In this document: positions 54,499 to 63,173 of the stretch, one piece after another
How positions within the stretch are numbered: position 1 is the first letter of the stretch
Layout: the number at the start of each line of letters is the position of its first letter
Source of the DNA: Paenibacillus eucommiae
GTDB taxonomy: Bacteria > Bacillota > Bacilli > Paenibacillales > NBRC-103111
DNA: 64,000 bases
Assembly: GCF_017874215.1 (NCBI RefSeq)
Contig: NZ_JAGGLB010000015.1
Coordinates: 124,001 to 188,000, forward strand
Direction: 5' to 3'
The notes under the pieces: generated by a model
What the model was told of the DNA's origin: nothing
The model's database searches: none
The model's input: the letters and a program-made list of their open reading frames with translations, nothing else
Position numbers and translations under genes: made by a program

Positions 54499-55473
54499 CT
54501 ACAGCTTTCTCGCAGTGATCACAACCCAGTCGGAATCATAGCTCTTGTCCACTATTGTGAATTGGGCTTCTAACAGCGCATTTTCCACAAGTGATTCCTT
54601 GCTTGTAATAATTCCTGAAGCTATATAAAAACCGCCTTGCTTTAATACGTCATAAACATCATTCACAAACTGCACAATAACTTCTGCTAAAATATTGGCT
54701 ACTACAAGCTGTACCGGTAGAGTAACACCCAAATTTACATGTTCTTCAGATTCGCTAGCTTTTAACACCCCTAGCAGATCACTCAGTAAAACAGTCACCT
54801 TATGTTCCTGTCCGTTCAGTCTTACATTTTCAGCGGCACTGGAAATAGCTACAGGGTCTAAATCGACAGCAAGCACATGCCTGGCTCCCAGCTTCGATGC
54901 GGCTATAGTAAGAATCCCCGACCCAGTTCCCACATCAATCACATCATCCCCCTCTTGCACAAACCGTTCCAGCGTTTGCAAGCAAAGTGACGTAGTCGCA
55001 TGAGTACCTGTACCAAAAGCCATACCTGGATCAAGCTCCAGTATAAGCTCTCCTGGTGAGGCGGTATACTCCTCCCAAGTTGGCTTGACAGTCAGCCTTT
55101 CAGAAATACGAATCGGTTTGAAATACTGCTTCCAGGCATTTGCCCAGTCTTCGTCGTCTACCTCATTCCATTCAAAGGAAGGGTTTCCTGTATCAATATC
55201 ATAATCACTTAATTTCTCAACGGAAGCCTTCAGCTCAGCAAGAATTTCTTCCGTCCTGCTATCTTGCGAAAAATACCCCTTGATCACAGCTCTTCCTTCG
55301 GGAATATCATTTAATGGGAGCTCATACCACTGCCCTAAAGAAGTGTCCCTCTTCTTATTTAAAGTGCCGGACTCCTCTATCGATACACCCCCTGCTCCCA
55401 ATTCATGAATAAAATTAGAAATCATTTCAATTGCTTCTTCAGTTGTATGTACAGTAATTTCATGCCAACGCAT
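54499..55473 (-). CDS. prmA: Ribosomal protein L11 methyltransferase PrmA
   Basis: A 324-residue enzyme that trimethylates L11. N-terminal L11-binding domain, then WAEYTASPGELILELDPGMAF-type approach (ELDPGMAFGTGTHATT near 145-160), VIDVGTGSGILTIAASKLG near 178-196, VVANILAEVIVQF near 262. All SAM motifs are intact. It follows the M50 gene, in the dnaJ-prmA-rsmE order of Bacillus. Confidence 0.96.
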   Translation of the reverse strand: MRWHEITVHTTEEAIEMISNFIHELGAGGVSIEESGTLNKKRDTSLGQWYELPLNDIPEGRAVIKGYFSQDSRTEEILAELKASVEKLSDYDIDTGNPSFEWNEVDDEDWANAWKQYFKPIRISERLTVKPTWEEYTASPGELILELDPGMAFGTGTHATTSLCLQTLERFVQEGDDVIDVGTGSGILTIAASKLGARHVLAVDLDPVAISSAAENVRLNGQEHKVTVLLSDLLGVLKASESEEHVNLGVTLPVQLVVANILAEVIVQFVNDVYDVLKQGGFYIASGIITSKESLVENALLEAQFTIVDKSYDSDWVVITARKL

Positions 55474-55757
55474 CGTATCTTCCTTCCTTTATCATTTGCC
55501 TAAGCAAACTCTTCTTAAACTCTATTTTTCACTATAATTACCCAATGCTTATTGTACTACACTTCGTCTTCCCGGTAAAACAAGCTGTCTAGTCAGATGC
55601 CTATCAAAGCCAGAAAAGCTAGTAACTGCGAGTAAGGATAGTAAAAAACCAATTAATCATATACAGATAAGTCAAAAATAAGCCCCGGAAACGGTTCCCC
55701 GCCCAAGGGCTGCCTTCTACCTTTTAGCCACCTTCTTGCTGGCTATTTTCCAGCTAC

Positions 55758-56129
55758 CTAAGCTTCTCCGCCGCCTTCCCGAATCACGCGCAGAGCTTGC
55801 TCATAGTTATTCTCCTCTACTACTACAGTAAGCAAAATATTCTTTCCTGTAGCTCCACCGTTTCCTCCATCGCTCATCCCACTGGCAGCAGGATCCGCAG
55901 CCATCAAAATTCCAGCACTTGGGCTTGATACATCTGCACCTTGTGTAAGAACACCCAAACTTGATATCTCACCTGTAATTGGATTCATCACACTATCCAC
56001 ACCAGTTCCCGGATAGCGGCTAAACCGGTCAACCTTTACATCAATCACACGAAGGGACCTCAGCTTCGCAGCAATCGCTTCTGCCTGATCAGGGGCATGG
56101 AAGAATGCCAAAATATTTTTCTCAGCCAT
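55758..56129 (-). CDS. Hypothetical 123-residue protein
   Basis: Starts MAEKNILAFFHAPDQAE at 56129 after GGGGGTGGG. Two ferredoxin-like half motifs (AKLRSLRVIDVKVDRFS near 22-38 and LLTVVVEENNYEQALRVIR near 97-117) frame a Gly/Ser-rich middle (near 40-95). The layout resembles small stress proteins of the ferredoxin-like, GYD/YflT type, but I do not recognise a named family. It lies 13 bases after the YfhD-like gene. Confidence 0.65.
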   Translation of the reverse strand: MAEKNILAFFHAPDQAEAIAAKLRSLRVIDVKVDRFSRYPGTGVDSVMNPITGEISSLGVLTQGADVSSPSAGILMAADPAASGMSDGGNGGATGKNILLTVVVEENNYEQALRVIREGGGEA

Positions 56130-56142
56130 GTCTGCCCACCCC

Positions 56143-56331
56143 CTATTGCTCTTCCTGTCTGTTATCGGCCTCTTCCGCTCTTTCAAAAGCTTCGAGATCG
56201 TCATCATCTGCCAGCTCAGCTGAAAACTCCACATCTTCCTGCTTCACAATCGGGATATTTTGCTGTTCATAATGTCCAAGTTCTTCTTGCTGTTCATTTT
56301 TTTTCTGCAACTCATGCTGTTCGTTTGTCAT
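56143..56331 (-). CDS. Small acidic protein, YfhD-like
   Basis: A 62-residue polar protein. AGGAGG lies 6 bases before the ATG. The ending VEFSAELADDDDLEAFERAE then ADNRQEEQ resembles the Bacillus YfhD family, made in spore formers. The Gln/Glu-rich first half is low-complexity. Naming rests on the C-terminal motif. Confidence 0.6.
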   Translation of the reverse strand: MTNEQHELQKKNEQQEELGHYEQQNIPIVKQEDVEFSAELADDDDLEAFERAEEADNRQEEQ

Positions 56332-56432
56332 CTGAATCCTCCTTGAAGTACTCGAAGTACCAACTATGCCTATTATTCTCTAAACGAATAAAATTATGCC
56401 CGGCCCTTCTCGCATCTCAATTTCAGATATAC

Positions 56433-57296
56433 TTAAATAGGCTGCCAATACCTTAAAAAATAAGGAAACAGCAATACAGACGTACACGCATTCATCCATT
56501 TCAACACTACCTCATTGGAGCTAGCACTTCTCATCCCCTTGCGCGAGAACCTTTTCCGACAGAGCTCCCCCATTTCCTGGAGTCTCTTGGAAAACTTAGA
56601 TACATCTCTCAGCTCCATTTTTCTAGTTATAGCTTCTATGGTTATCATCAGATCTGGTGCCTCAATCTTCCCGCGCTCTTCTTCAGCCTTACACCCATTA
56701 TTTTCTAGCACGCGCATACATACGTCCACTTCTGCAATTGCAACTGCATCAGTTCCTGCTTCTGCTTCTCTATTAGTTCCTGCAACTATTCCTGCTTTTG
56801 TCCCTGTTTCTGCTCCTTCTATGTCTTTCGCTTTCTCTTCCATTTCTCTCCTCAGCACTATCTCTTCACCCTCCTTCACAAAGCTATTTCCCTGTTGGAT
56901 CACTTTATGGCGGAAGTTTTTATGATCAAATTGTTTGTGCAGCACTAATTCCAGCTTATCTAACAATAATCGCGCTGTCCGGTAGTTTATCTGGAGTTCT
57001 TTCGCCAAAGAGGATGAGGTGTATTCATTCTCACCATCAACCAGAAGGTCGATAGCCTTAAACCAGACAAGCAAAGAAAGCTTTGATTTGTGCATGATCG
57101 TGCCCGCGGTCACAGAGAACTGGGTCCGACATTCTCGACATTCATATAGCTTACGTGTATTGATTTTATAGCAGCTCTCATGGTCGCAGCGTGGGCAGCA
57201 AAAGCCATCAGGCCAACGAAGCTTATATAGAAAAAGTTCACAATCCTCTTCATAAATAAAGGACTGTGGAAAATGCTCTAAAATTATAGCATCCAT
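56433..57296 (-). CDS. IS1595-type transposase zinc-ribbon protein lacking the catalytic domain
   Basis: A 287-residue protein. Residues 1-120 match the N-terminal part of IS1595/ISXO2 transposases: FPQSFIYEEDCELFLY, RWPDGFCCPRC (C34, C37), YECRECRTQFSVTAGTIMH (C53, C56), LVWFKAIDLLV and a helix-turn-helix near 92-113 (LAKELQINYRTARLLLDKLE). The DDE-type catalytic domain that should follow is absent. Instead there is a low-complexity Ala/Gly/Thr/Glu region (about 160-195) and a unique end (RDVSKFSKRLQEMG, then LLFPYFLRYW). A GGGGTGGGG site precedes the ATG. No terminal inverted repeats were noticed. It may be a domesticated DNA-binding remnant. Confidence 0.7.
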   Translation of the reverse strand: MDAIILEHFPQSFIYEEDCELFLYKLRWPDGFCCPRCDHESCYKINTRKLYECRECRTQFSVTAGTIMHKSKLSLLVWFKAIDLLVDGENEYTSSSLAKELQINYRTARLLLDKLELVLHKQFDHKNFRHKVIQQGNSFVKEGEEIVLRREMEEKAKDIEGAETGTKAGIVAGTNREAEAGTDAVAIAEVDVCMRVLENNGCKAEEERGKIEAPDLMITIEAITRKMELRDVSKFSKRLQEMGELCRKRFSRKGMRSASSNEVVLKWMNACTSVLLFPYFLRYWQPI

Positions 57297-57641
57297 TCGT
57301 GCCCCACCCCATTCGAATTTGATTCAAACCGAAGATTCATACTTATATTCCCATTATATCAAACATATGTTCTCATTAAAAGAGTTTTTTTACTGAAAAA
57401 AATTCATTCCTTTAAGGGTTAACTTTTTAGTAATCGCTTTTCTGAACTAACTACAAAATCGGAAAAATCGATCAGATCCTCCATTACATAGCACTGGAAA
57501 AAGCTACTGTTTCTATTTAGAGCGTCGCTAAACGTGTAGATACCTCAGAAAAATTCAAAAACTTAGTTATTGTCCCCAATCCTTTTGCGCAATACAGTGG
57601 TTGTTCTCTTACCCACTCAGCCACGTAATTTAGCTGTAAAT
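57297..57641. other. AT-rich gap upstream of the zinc-ribbon gene
   Basis: About 345 bases between dnaJ and the zinc-ribbon gene. No ORF with a ribosome site was seen. Confidence 0.5.
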
Positions 57642-57670
57642 TAGATCAGTTAGATCAGTTAGATCAGTTC
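57642..57670. repeat. Three tandem TAGATCAGT units
   Basis: Direct repeats of about 10 bp (TTAGATCAGT) just beyond the dnaJ terminator. Confidence 0.8.
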
Positions 57671-57680
57671 AAGCAAACTT

Positions 57681-57708
57681 AAAAAAACACACCCACAAGG
57701 GTGTGTTT
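57681..57708 (-). terminator. Terminator of the heat-shock operon (after dnaJ)
   Basis: Perfect 10-bp stem AAACACACCC (57685-57694) / GGGTGTGTTT (57699-57708) with a 4-base loop, followed by TTTTTTT on the minus strand. Confidence 0.95.
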
Positions 57709-57745
57709 AATGATACACAAACAGCTCTGCTTATTTGAAAAATGA

Positions 57746-58867
57746 CTAGTCACCTAGAAATGCTTTTTTCATTCGTTCGAAAATGGATTGACTTTGCTCA
57801 TGTGTGTTCTCACCATTTAGCTTTGAGAATTGGCGGAGTAAATCCTTTTGTTCATCTTTCAAATTGGTCGGCGTTACGATGACAACTTTCACGTGCTGGT
57901 CTCCTTGACCATAACCGCGAAGACGCGGTACCCCTTTTGACTTCAAGCGGAAATGTGTATCCGTCTGTGTGCCTGGCGGGATTTTCAGCTTAACCTTCTC
58001 TGTGAGTGTCGGAATTTCAATTTCATCACCAAGTGCAGCCTGCGTAAAAGTTAAAGGTACCTCGCAGTAAATATCGTCGCCTTCGCGCTCGAAAAATTCG
58101 TGAGCTTTGACGCGAATGACCACATAAAGGTCCCCTGCAGGTCCTCCCTTTGTGCCGCCCTCGCCCTCGCCGGATACGCGAAGCTGTGCCCCGTCGTCAA
58201 CACCTGCGGGGATTTTAATGTGAATGGTACGCTGTTTTTTCACTTTGCCCGCACCATGACAGGTTGAGCATTTGTCTTTAATAATTTTCCCCTGGCCGTT
58301 ACAAGCAGAACACACCCGGCGATTAACAATTCGGCCGAATGCCGTATTTTGAATAACTTCCTGCTGTCCACTTCCCTGGCAGACGGAACAAGTTTCTGGT
58401 TTAGTACCAGATTTTGCTCCAGACCCATCACAAGTATCACAAGTTTCGGTGCGCGGAATATGGATATCCATTTCTTTTCCAAATACAGCTTCTTTGAATT
58501 CAATCGTCATTGTATACTGCAAATCGTTGCCCCGCTGAGGTGCGTTCGGGTTTCGCCTGCCGCCCCCATTGCCACCGAAAAACATATCGAACAAATCGCC
58601 GAAGCCGCCGAAATCCGCGCCGCCCCCACCGCCGCCCATGCCCTGATTAGGATCTACATGGCCAAACCGGTCATACTGCGCTTTTTTCTGATCATCACTC
58701 AGAACGTCATAAGCCTCTTTGGCCTCTTTGAACTTAGACTCAGCGTCAGCAGCTTTATTCACGTCCGGATGGTATTGCCGGGCAAGACTCCGATAAGCCT
58801 TCTTGATCTCATCCTGGGATGCTTGCTTCCCTAACCCCAGCACCTCATAATAATCGCGTTTGCTCAT
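57746..58867 (-). CDS. dnaJ: Molecular chaperone DnaJ
   Basis: A 373-residue type I J-protein, co-chaperone of DnaK. J-domain with HPD in RQYHPDVNK near 31-39; Gly-rich linker (GGGGGGADFGGFG); four CxxCxGxG zinc modules (CDTCDGSG, CSVCQGSG, CSACNGQG, CSTCHGAG) near 136-213; C-terminal substrate domains. Last gene of the hrcA operon, followed by a strong terminator. Confidence 0.98.
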   Translation of the reverse strand: MSKRDYYEVLGLGKQASQDEIKKAYRSLARQYHPDVNKAADAESKFKEAKEAYDVLSDDQKKAQYDRFGHVDPNQGMGGGGGGADFGGFGDLFDMFFGGNGGGRRNPNAPQRGNDLQYTMTIEFKEAVFGKEMDIHIPRTETCDTCDGSGAKSGTKPETCSVCQGSGQQEVIQNTAFGRIVNRRVCSACNGQGKIIKDKCSTCHGAGKVKKQRTIHIKIPAGVDDGAQLRVSGEGEGGTKGGPAGDLYVVIRVKAHEFFEREGDDIYCEVPLTFTQAALGDEIEIPTLTEKVKLKIPPGTQTDTHFRLKSKGVPRLRGYGQGDQHVKVVIVTPTNLKDEQKDLLRQFSKLNGENTHEQSQSIFERMKKAFLGD

Positions 58868-58896
58868 TGTCCCACTCCCATGTCCAAAACTGCAAA

Positions 58897-58941
58897 GGTA
58901 AAGTCAAAGCCATAAGATTCCTCTTAAGCTTTGACTTTACC
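58897..58941 (-). other. Intercistronic hairpin between dnaK and dnaJ
   Basis: Perfect 14-bp arms GGTAAAGTCAAAGC (58897-58910) and GCTTTGACTTTACC (58928-58941) with a 17-base loop. There is no T-run on the minus strand, so it is not a standard terminator; a role in RNA processing or stability is possible. Confidence 0.85.
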
Positions 58942-58972
58942 AACCTATTTTACTTCTATCAGAATGATAAGC

Positions 58973-60829
58973 TTACTTCTTAGGTTCGTCAACCACTTCG
59001 TAATCGGCGTCTACTACATTGTCTTTCGCTTTTCCGCCGTCTCCAGGGTTGTTCCCGCCATCTGAACCATCAGCACCTTGAGCTTCTTCCGCTTGAGCAG
59101 CCTGCTCATAAAGCTTCACAGAAAGCTGTTGAATAATTTCAGTCAGCTCATCTGTAGCGGTTTTAATTGTCTCCAGATCGTCACCTTCAAGCGCAGCTTT
59201 CACTTTCTCTTTAGCTGCTTCCGCTATATCGATTTCGCCCTGATCAACTTTATCTCCAAGATCCTTGATTGTTTTGTCAACGGAATATACGAGCTGATCC
59301 GCTTGGTTGCGAGCTTCTACAAGCTCTTTACGCTTGCGGTCTTCCTCAGCGTGTACTTCCGCATCCTTCATCATTTGATCAATCTCAGCATCACTTAAGC
59401 CGCTTGAGGATGTGATCGTAATTTTTTGACTTTTACCTGTTCCTTTATCAAGCGCCGATACGTTCACAATACCGTTGGCATCAATATCAAAAGTAACTTC
59501 GATTTGCGGAATTCCGCGTGGAGCCGGAGGAATCTCACCCAGCATAAAGCGGCCAAGAGTTTTATTATCATTAGCCATCGAGCGCTCACCTTGCAGCACG
59601 TGAATCTCAACGCTGGTTTGGCTGTCGGCGTAAGTTGTGTAAACTTGGGATTTGCTTGTAGGTATAGTCGTGTTGCGTTCGATCATTTTGGTGAACACGC
59701 CACCTGCTGTTTCGATACCCAGGGACAATGGTGTTACGTCAAGAAGTACAACGTCTTTTACTTCACCAGTCAAGACACCTGCTTGAACGGCAGCACCAAG
59801 CGCTACAACTTCATCAGGGTTAACGCCTTTGTGCGGATCTTTACCGATCAGCTTTTTAATGGACTCGACGACTGCAGGAATACGAGTAGATCCACCGACG
59901 AGCACGACTCTGTCGATTTGGTTGGCTGAAAGACCGGAATCACTAATCGCTTGACGGGTAGGTCCTAATGTTCTTTCTACCAATTTCTCGGAAATTTCTT
60001 CGAATTTAGCACGAGTCAGACTCAGCTCCAAATGCTGTGGAACCCCATCTAAAACAGTAATAAATGGTAAGGATACAGTAGTTGTAAGTACACTGGAAAG
60101 CTCTTTTTTGGCTTTTTCTGCGGCATCCTTCAAACGTTGAACGGCAGATTTATCTTTGCTCAGGTCAATACCCTGCTCTTTTTTGAATTCAGCTACTAAA
60201 TAGTCTATGATCACTTGGTCAAAATCGTCACCACCCAGGCGATTGTCACCGCTGGTTGCTTTTACCTCAAAAAATCCATCGCCAAGCTCAAGAATCGAGA
60301 CGTCGAATGTACCACCACCAAGGTCATAAACGAGAATCGTTTGATCCTCAGTTTTTTCCAAGCCGTAAGCTAGAGCTGCTGCCGTTGGCTCGTTGACAAT
60401 ACGTAGCACTTCAAGACCAGCAATTTTACCTGCGTCCTTAGTAGCTTGACGTTGACTGTCATTGAAATAAGCTGGAACTGTAATAACCGCTTGTGTAACG
60501 GTTGAGCCCAAGTAAGCCTCTGCATCTGCTTTCAGCTTTTGTAAGATGATGGCAGAAATTTCTTGTGGTGTATAGTCAGTATCATCGATTTTCACTTTAT
60601 GGTTCGTTCCCATATAGCGCTTGATCGAGCTGATAGTTTTGTCTGGATTCGTAATAGCCTGTCTTTTGGCAGTTTCACCAACCACACGCTCTCCGTCTTT
60701 CTTAAAACCAACTACGGATGGAGTAGTGCGGTTTCCTTCTGCGTTAGGAATAACTACAGCTTCTCCGCCTTCCATTACCGCTACGCATGAGTTTGTAGTA
60801 CCTAAGTCAATACCAATTACTTTACTCAT
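58973..60829 (-). CDS. dnaK: Molecular chaperone DnaK (Hsp70)
   Basis: A 618-residue Hsp70. ATPase signatures IGIDLGTTNSCVAVMEG (5-21), IVYDLGGGTFDVSIL near 170-184 and VVLVGGSTRIPAVVE near 310; substrate-binding domain and C-terminal lid follow, with a Gly/Asp-rich tail. Like other Gram-positive DnaKs it lacks the 24-residue insertion seen in proteobacteria, as far as the length shows. Confidence 0.98.
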   Translation of the reverse strand: MSKVIGIDLGTTNSCVAVMEGGEAVVIPNAEGNRTTPSVVGFKKDGERVVGETAKRQAITNPDKTISSIKRYMGTNHKVKIDDTDYTPQEISAIILQKLKADAEAYLGSTVTQAVITVPAYFNDSQRQATKDAGKIAGLEVLRIVNEPTAAALAYGLEKTEDQTILVYDLGGGTFDVSILELGDGFFEVKATSGDNRLGGDDFDQVIIDYLVAEFKKEQGIDLSKDKSAVQRLKDAAEKAKKELSSVLTTTVSLPFITVLDGVPQHLELSLTRAKFEEISEKLVERTLGPTRQAISDSGLSANQIDRVVLVGGSTRIPAVVESIKKLIGKDPHKGVNPDEVVALGAAVQAGVLTGEVKDVVLLDVTPLSLGIETAGGVFTKMIERNTTIPTSKSQVYTTYADSQTSVEIHVLQGERSMANDNKTLGRFMLGEIPPAPRGIPQIEVTFDIDANGIVNVSALDKGTGKSQKITITSSSGLSDAEIDQMMKDAEVHAEEDRKRKELVEARNQADQLVYSVDKTIKDLGDKVDQGEIDIAEAAKEKVKAALEGDDLETIKTATDELTEIIQQLSVKLYEQAAQAEEAQGADGSDGGNNPGDGGKAKDNVVDADYEVVDEPKK

Positions 60830-60878
60830 AAGATAATAATCCTCCTTTGGTATGGTTCCCCATTAACATTTTATACTT

Positions 60879-61469
60879 TTATACACTAACTTTAACCATT
60901 GCTGCTCTAACTACCTTATCTTTCAGCATGTATCCCTTTTGGACTTCTTCGACAACGATACCTTCTTCATACTCTTCGGATTCAACCTGCATAATTGCCT
61001 GATGATACTCCGGGTTAAAAGGCTGACCAACCGCATCGATTGGTGTTACGCCCTCCTGAACCAGCATTTGCTCTAACTGACGAAAGATTATGTCCAAGCC
61101 TTTCACTACAGCTTCGTAATCCTTCGTATCCTTACTTGATGAAAGAGCGCGATCGAAGTTATCGACTACCGGAAGAAGCTGTTCGATCAGTTTAAGTGAA
61201 GCGTATTTAGCAAACTCTTCCTTCTCCTGTCTTGCACGACGACGAAAGTTATCAAAATCCGCTTGAGTACGCAGATAACGTTGGTTATTTTCCTCAGCCT
61301 GCTTGCGCAGCTCTTCGAGCTGGCTATCCTCAATCACTACAGACTCTGCTTCATTCAGTAGCTCTTCAGCTTGATTGGCTTCAGCCTCGTGATGTTGTTT
61401 GCTCATTTCTTCAGCTGTTTGTGTACCATTCAAATCCTGTTCTGCGGTAAATTTTTCTCCAGAACTCAA
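60879..61469 (-). CDS. grpE: Nucleotide exchange factor GrpE
   Basis: A 196-residue protein. Long N-terminal acidic helix (about 15-85, coiled coil), FRRRARQEKEEFAKYASLKL near 75-94, and the C-terminal beta domain with VVRAAMVKVSV at the end. Start is TTG after AGGAGGTGAAGG. It promotes ADP release from DnaK and lies directly before dnaK. Confidence 0.96.
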   Translation of the reverse strand: MSSGEKFTAEQDLNGTQTAEEMSKQHHEAEANQAEELLNEAESVVIEDSQLEELRKQAEENNQRYLRTQADFDNFRRRARQEKEEFAKYASLKLIEQLLPVVDNFDRALSSSKDTKDYEAVVKGLDIIFRQLEQMLVQEGVTPIDAVGQPFNPEYHQAIMQVESEEYEEGIVVEEVQKGYMLKDKVVRAAMVKVSV

Positions 61470-61504
61470 TTTCCTTCACCTCCTTATAAGCTCTCAGTAT
61501 GTTC

Positions 61505-61565
61505 TTTAAGTATAAATTTTCTAAAGTATAACTTTCTAAGGTATAACTTTCTGTGTATAACTTAT
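61505..61565. repeat. Degenerate 15-bp tandem repeat between chaperonin and grpE genes
   Basis: Units TTTCTAAAGTATAAC, TTTCTAAGGTATAAC, TTTCTGTGTATAAC plus one degraded copy before them. It is AT-rich and may influence grpE expression. Confidence 0.75.
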
Positions 61566-61589
61566 CATTAGTGCTAAGCTTGCCCATAT

Positions 61590-63131
61590 TTAGCCTTCTT
61601 CAAAAGGCTGCTTCATCTTGATCACAGTATGAATTCTCAGCACGGCCGCGGCTACTTCGCCTGCAGCCCTGAGCGCGTGAATTTTGACATCCGTAGGGTC
61701 CAGGATGCCAGCATGGAGAAAATCCATTACCTTCCCTGTATCACAGTCGATGCCAATGGCATCGGTATCCCGGGAAAGCTGCGCAGCTTTCAGCTCTTCA
61801 ACCTTCTCAAGCGGATTGTAGCCCGCATTGACAACGATTTGCGAGAGCGGCTTGCGCAGCGCCTGAGCGACCGCCGCAACACCGAAGCCTTCCATTCCCG
61901 TGAGCTTCTCACGGTGCCGATCCAGCTCATGGGCCACCGCCATTTCGACCGAGCCGCCTCCGGGCAAGTAGCCGCCTCGGATGGCGGCCTGGACGGCAGA
62001 AGCAGCGTCCATCGCAATTCTCGAGCGCTCGCCGACAACCTCACGGGTAGCGGCACCAACAATGATCGTCACATGCTGCTGTCCTTGCCCGCGTGAAACT
62101 CTCACGCGCTCCAGCCGCTCATCATATGCCGCATAGCCGGCATGACCCAGTGACGCTTCCAGCTCGTCAACATTTTTCTTCAGTGCGGTGCGCCGCAGCG
62201 GTCTGGCTCCGGTATATTCCGCCAACAATTCCATGTCCTTGCGGGAAACCCGCTGAACAATCAGAATACCATGATCTGAACAAAATTGCTCAGCCTCCGG
62301 ATCAACACCCCGGTCCACAGCTATCAGACCAATCTGAAGCTTCAGCAGCTTATCAAAGTCATTGCGGAACTGTTCTCTAAGCAGCATATGACGCTGAAAA
62401 CCAGATTCCGTTACTAACGCTTCTTCACTAACCGTTTCCGGTTCAAATGCATCCTGCAGCACCAAAACCCTGGTTTCGCGAGCGCTTTTATCCATACGCA
62501 AATTCATTGGCTTTTGATTCACAAATACACCTGGCCAAACTTCACTATCCGCTTCGTCATGAGACAGCACACAATCCGAGAATCGGTAGCCTTCTTCTCT
62601 AAGCTTGGACTCTCCAAGCTGTGAGGCAGCCGATACAATCAGATCGGCAATATCCTCCTGCTCGCGTCCAGCCGTAAAAGCGATCCGGCTAAGCTTCGGA
62701 TCATCGAGCCCATGAATCGTTCTGCTGCGGGAACGCAAGCTTCGGACTGCAAGCTCGATTCCCTCCTGCATGCCGCTCACGACCTTCGCTACAGGAACGC
62801 CCCGCGTAACCTGCGCTACGCCTTCGGAGACCAGCGCACCGGCCAGCACCGTTGCCGTAGTAGTACCGTCACCGATCTGGCGCTGCTGGGATCTGGCCAC
62901 CTGAATAAGCAGCCTCGCGGCAGGATGCGTAACGTCCATTTTTTCCAAAATAGTGACGCCATCATTGGTTATTATAACCTCGCCGCGGGCGCCTACCAGC
63001 ATCGTGTCCAGACCCTTGGGTCCAAGGGTTCCTTCTACAGCCGAACAGATCGCGCGAATTGCCGATGCGTTATTGACCAGCGTGGAGTATCGTTCCTCTC
63101 CTTCGCCGTTTCCTTGCCCTGCTCCACTCAT
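61590..63131 (-). CDS. Thermosome-like group III chaperonin
   Basis: A 513-residue Hsp60 of the archaeal/eukaryotic type, not GroEL. Equatorial motifs: YSTLVNNASAIRAICSAVEG (15-34), TLGPKGLDTMLV (35-46), ITNDGVTILEKMDVTHPAA (54-72), and catalytic GDGTTTATVLAG (87-98; Asp88). The apical region (about 215-270: VSEEALVTESGFQRHMLLRE then QFRNDFDKLLKLQ) has the length of the helical protrusion that serves as a built-in lid, absent from GroEL. C-terminal GKVMDFLHAGILDPTDVKIH near 467-486 also matches thermosomes. AAGGTG precedes the ATG by 8 bases. Located between hrcA and grpE. Confidence 0.93.
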   Translation of the reverse strand: MSGAGQGNGEGEERYSTLVNNASAIRAICSAVEGTLGPKGLDTMLVGARGEVIITNDGVTILEKMDVTHPAARLLIQVARSQQRQIGDGTTTATVLAGALVSEGVAQVTRGVPVAKVVSGMQEGIELAVRSLRSRSRTIHGLDDPKLSRIAFTAGREQEDIADLIVSAASQLGESKLREEGYRFSDCVLSHDEADSEVWPGVFVNQKPMNLRMDKSARETRVLVLQDAFEPETVSEEALVTESGFQRHMLLREQFRNDFDKLLKLQIGLIAVDRGVDPEAEQFCSDHGILIVQRVSRKDMELLAEYTGARPLRRTALKKNVDELEASLGHAGYAAYDERLERVRVSRGQGQQHVTIIVGAATREVVGERSRIAMDAASAVQAAIRGGYLPGGGSVEMAVAHELDRHREKLTGMEGFGVAAVAQALRKPLSQIVVNAGYNPLEKVEELKAAQLSRDTDAIGIDCDTGKVMDFLHAGILDPTDVKIHALRAAGEVAAAVLRIHTVIKMKQPFEEG

Positions 63132-63173
63132 CGGTTAAACACCTTCTTTGTTTACATATGTCGAATAAGGTAG

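Noticed and set aside
61470..61589. Possible CIRCE site in the chaperonin-grpE gap
   Set aside because: Only one half word resembling GTGCTAA occurs; no inverted partner was found.
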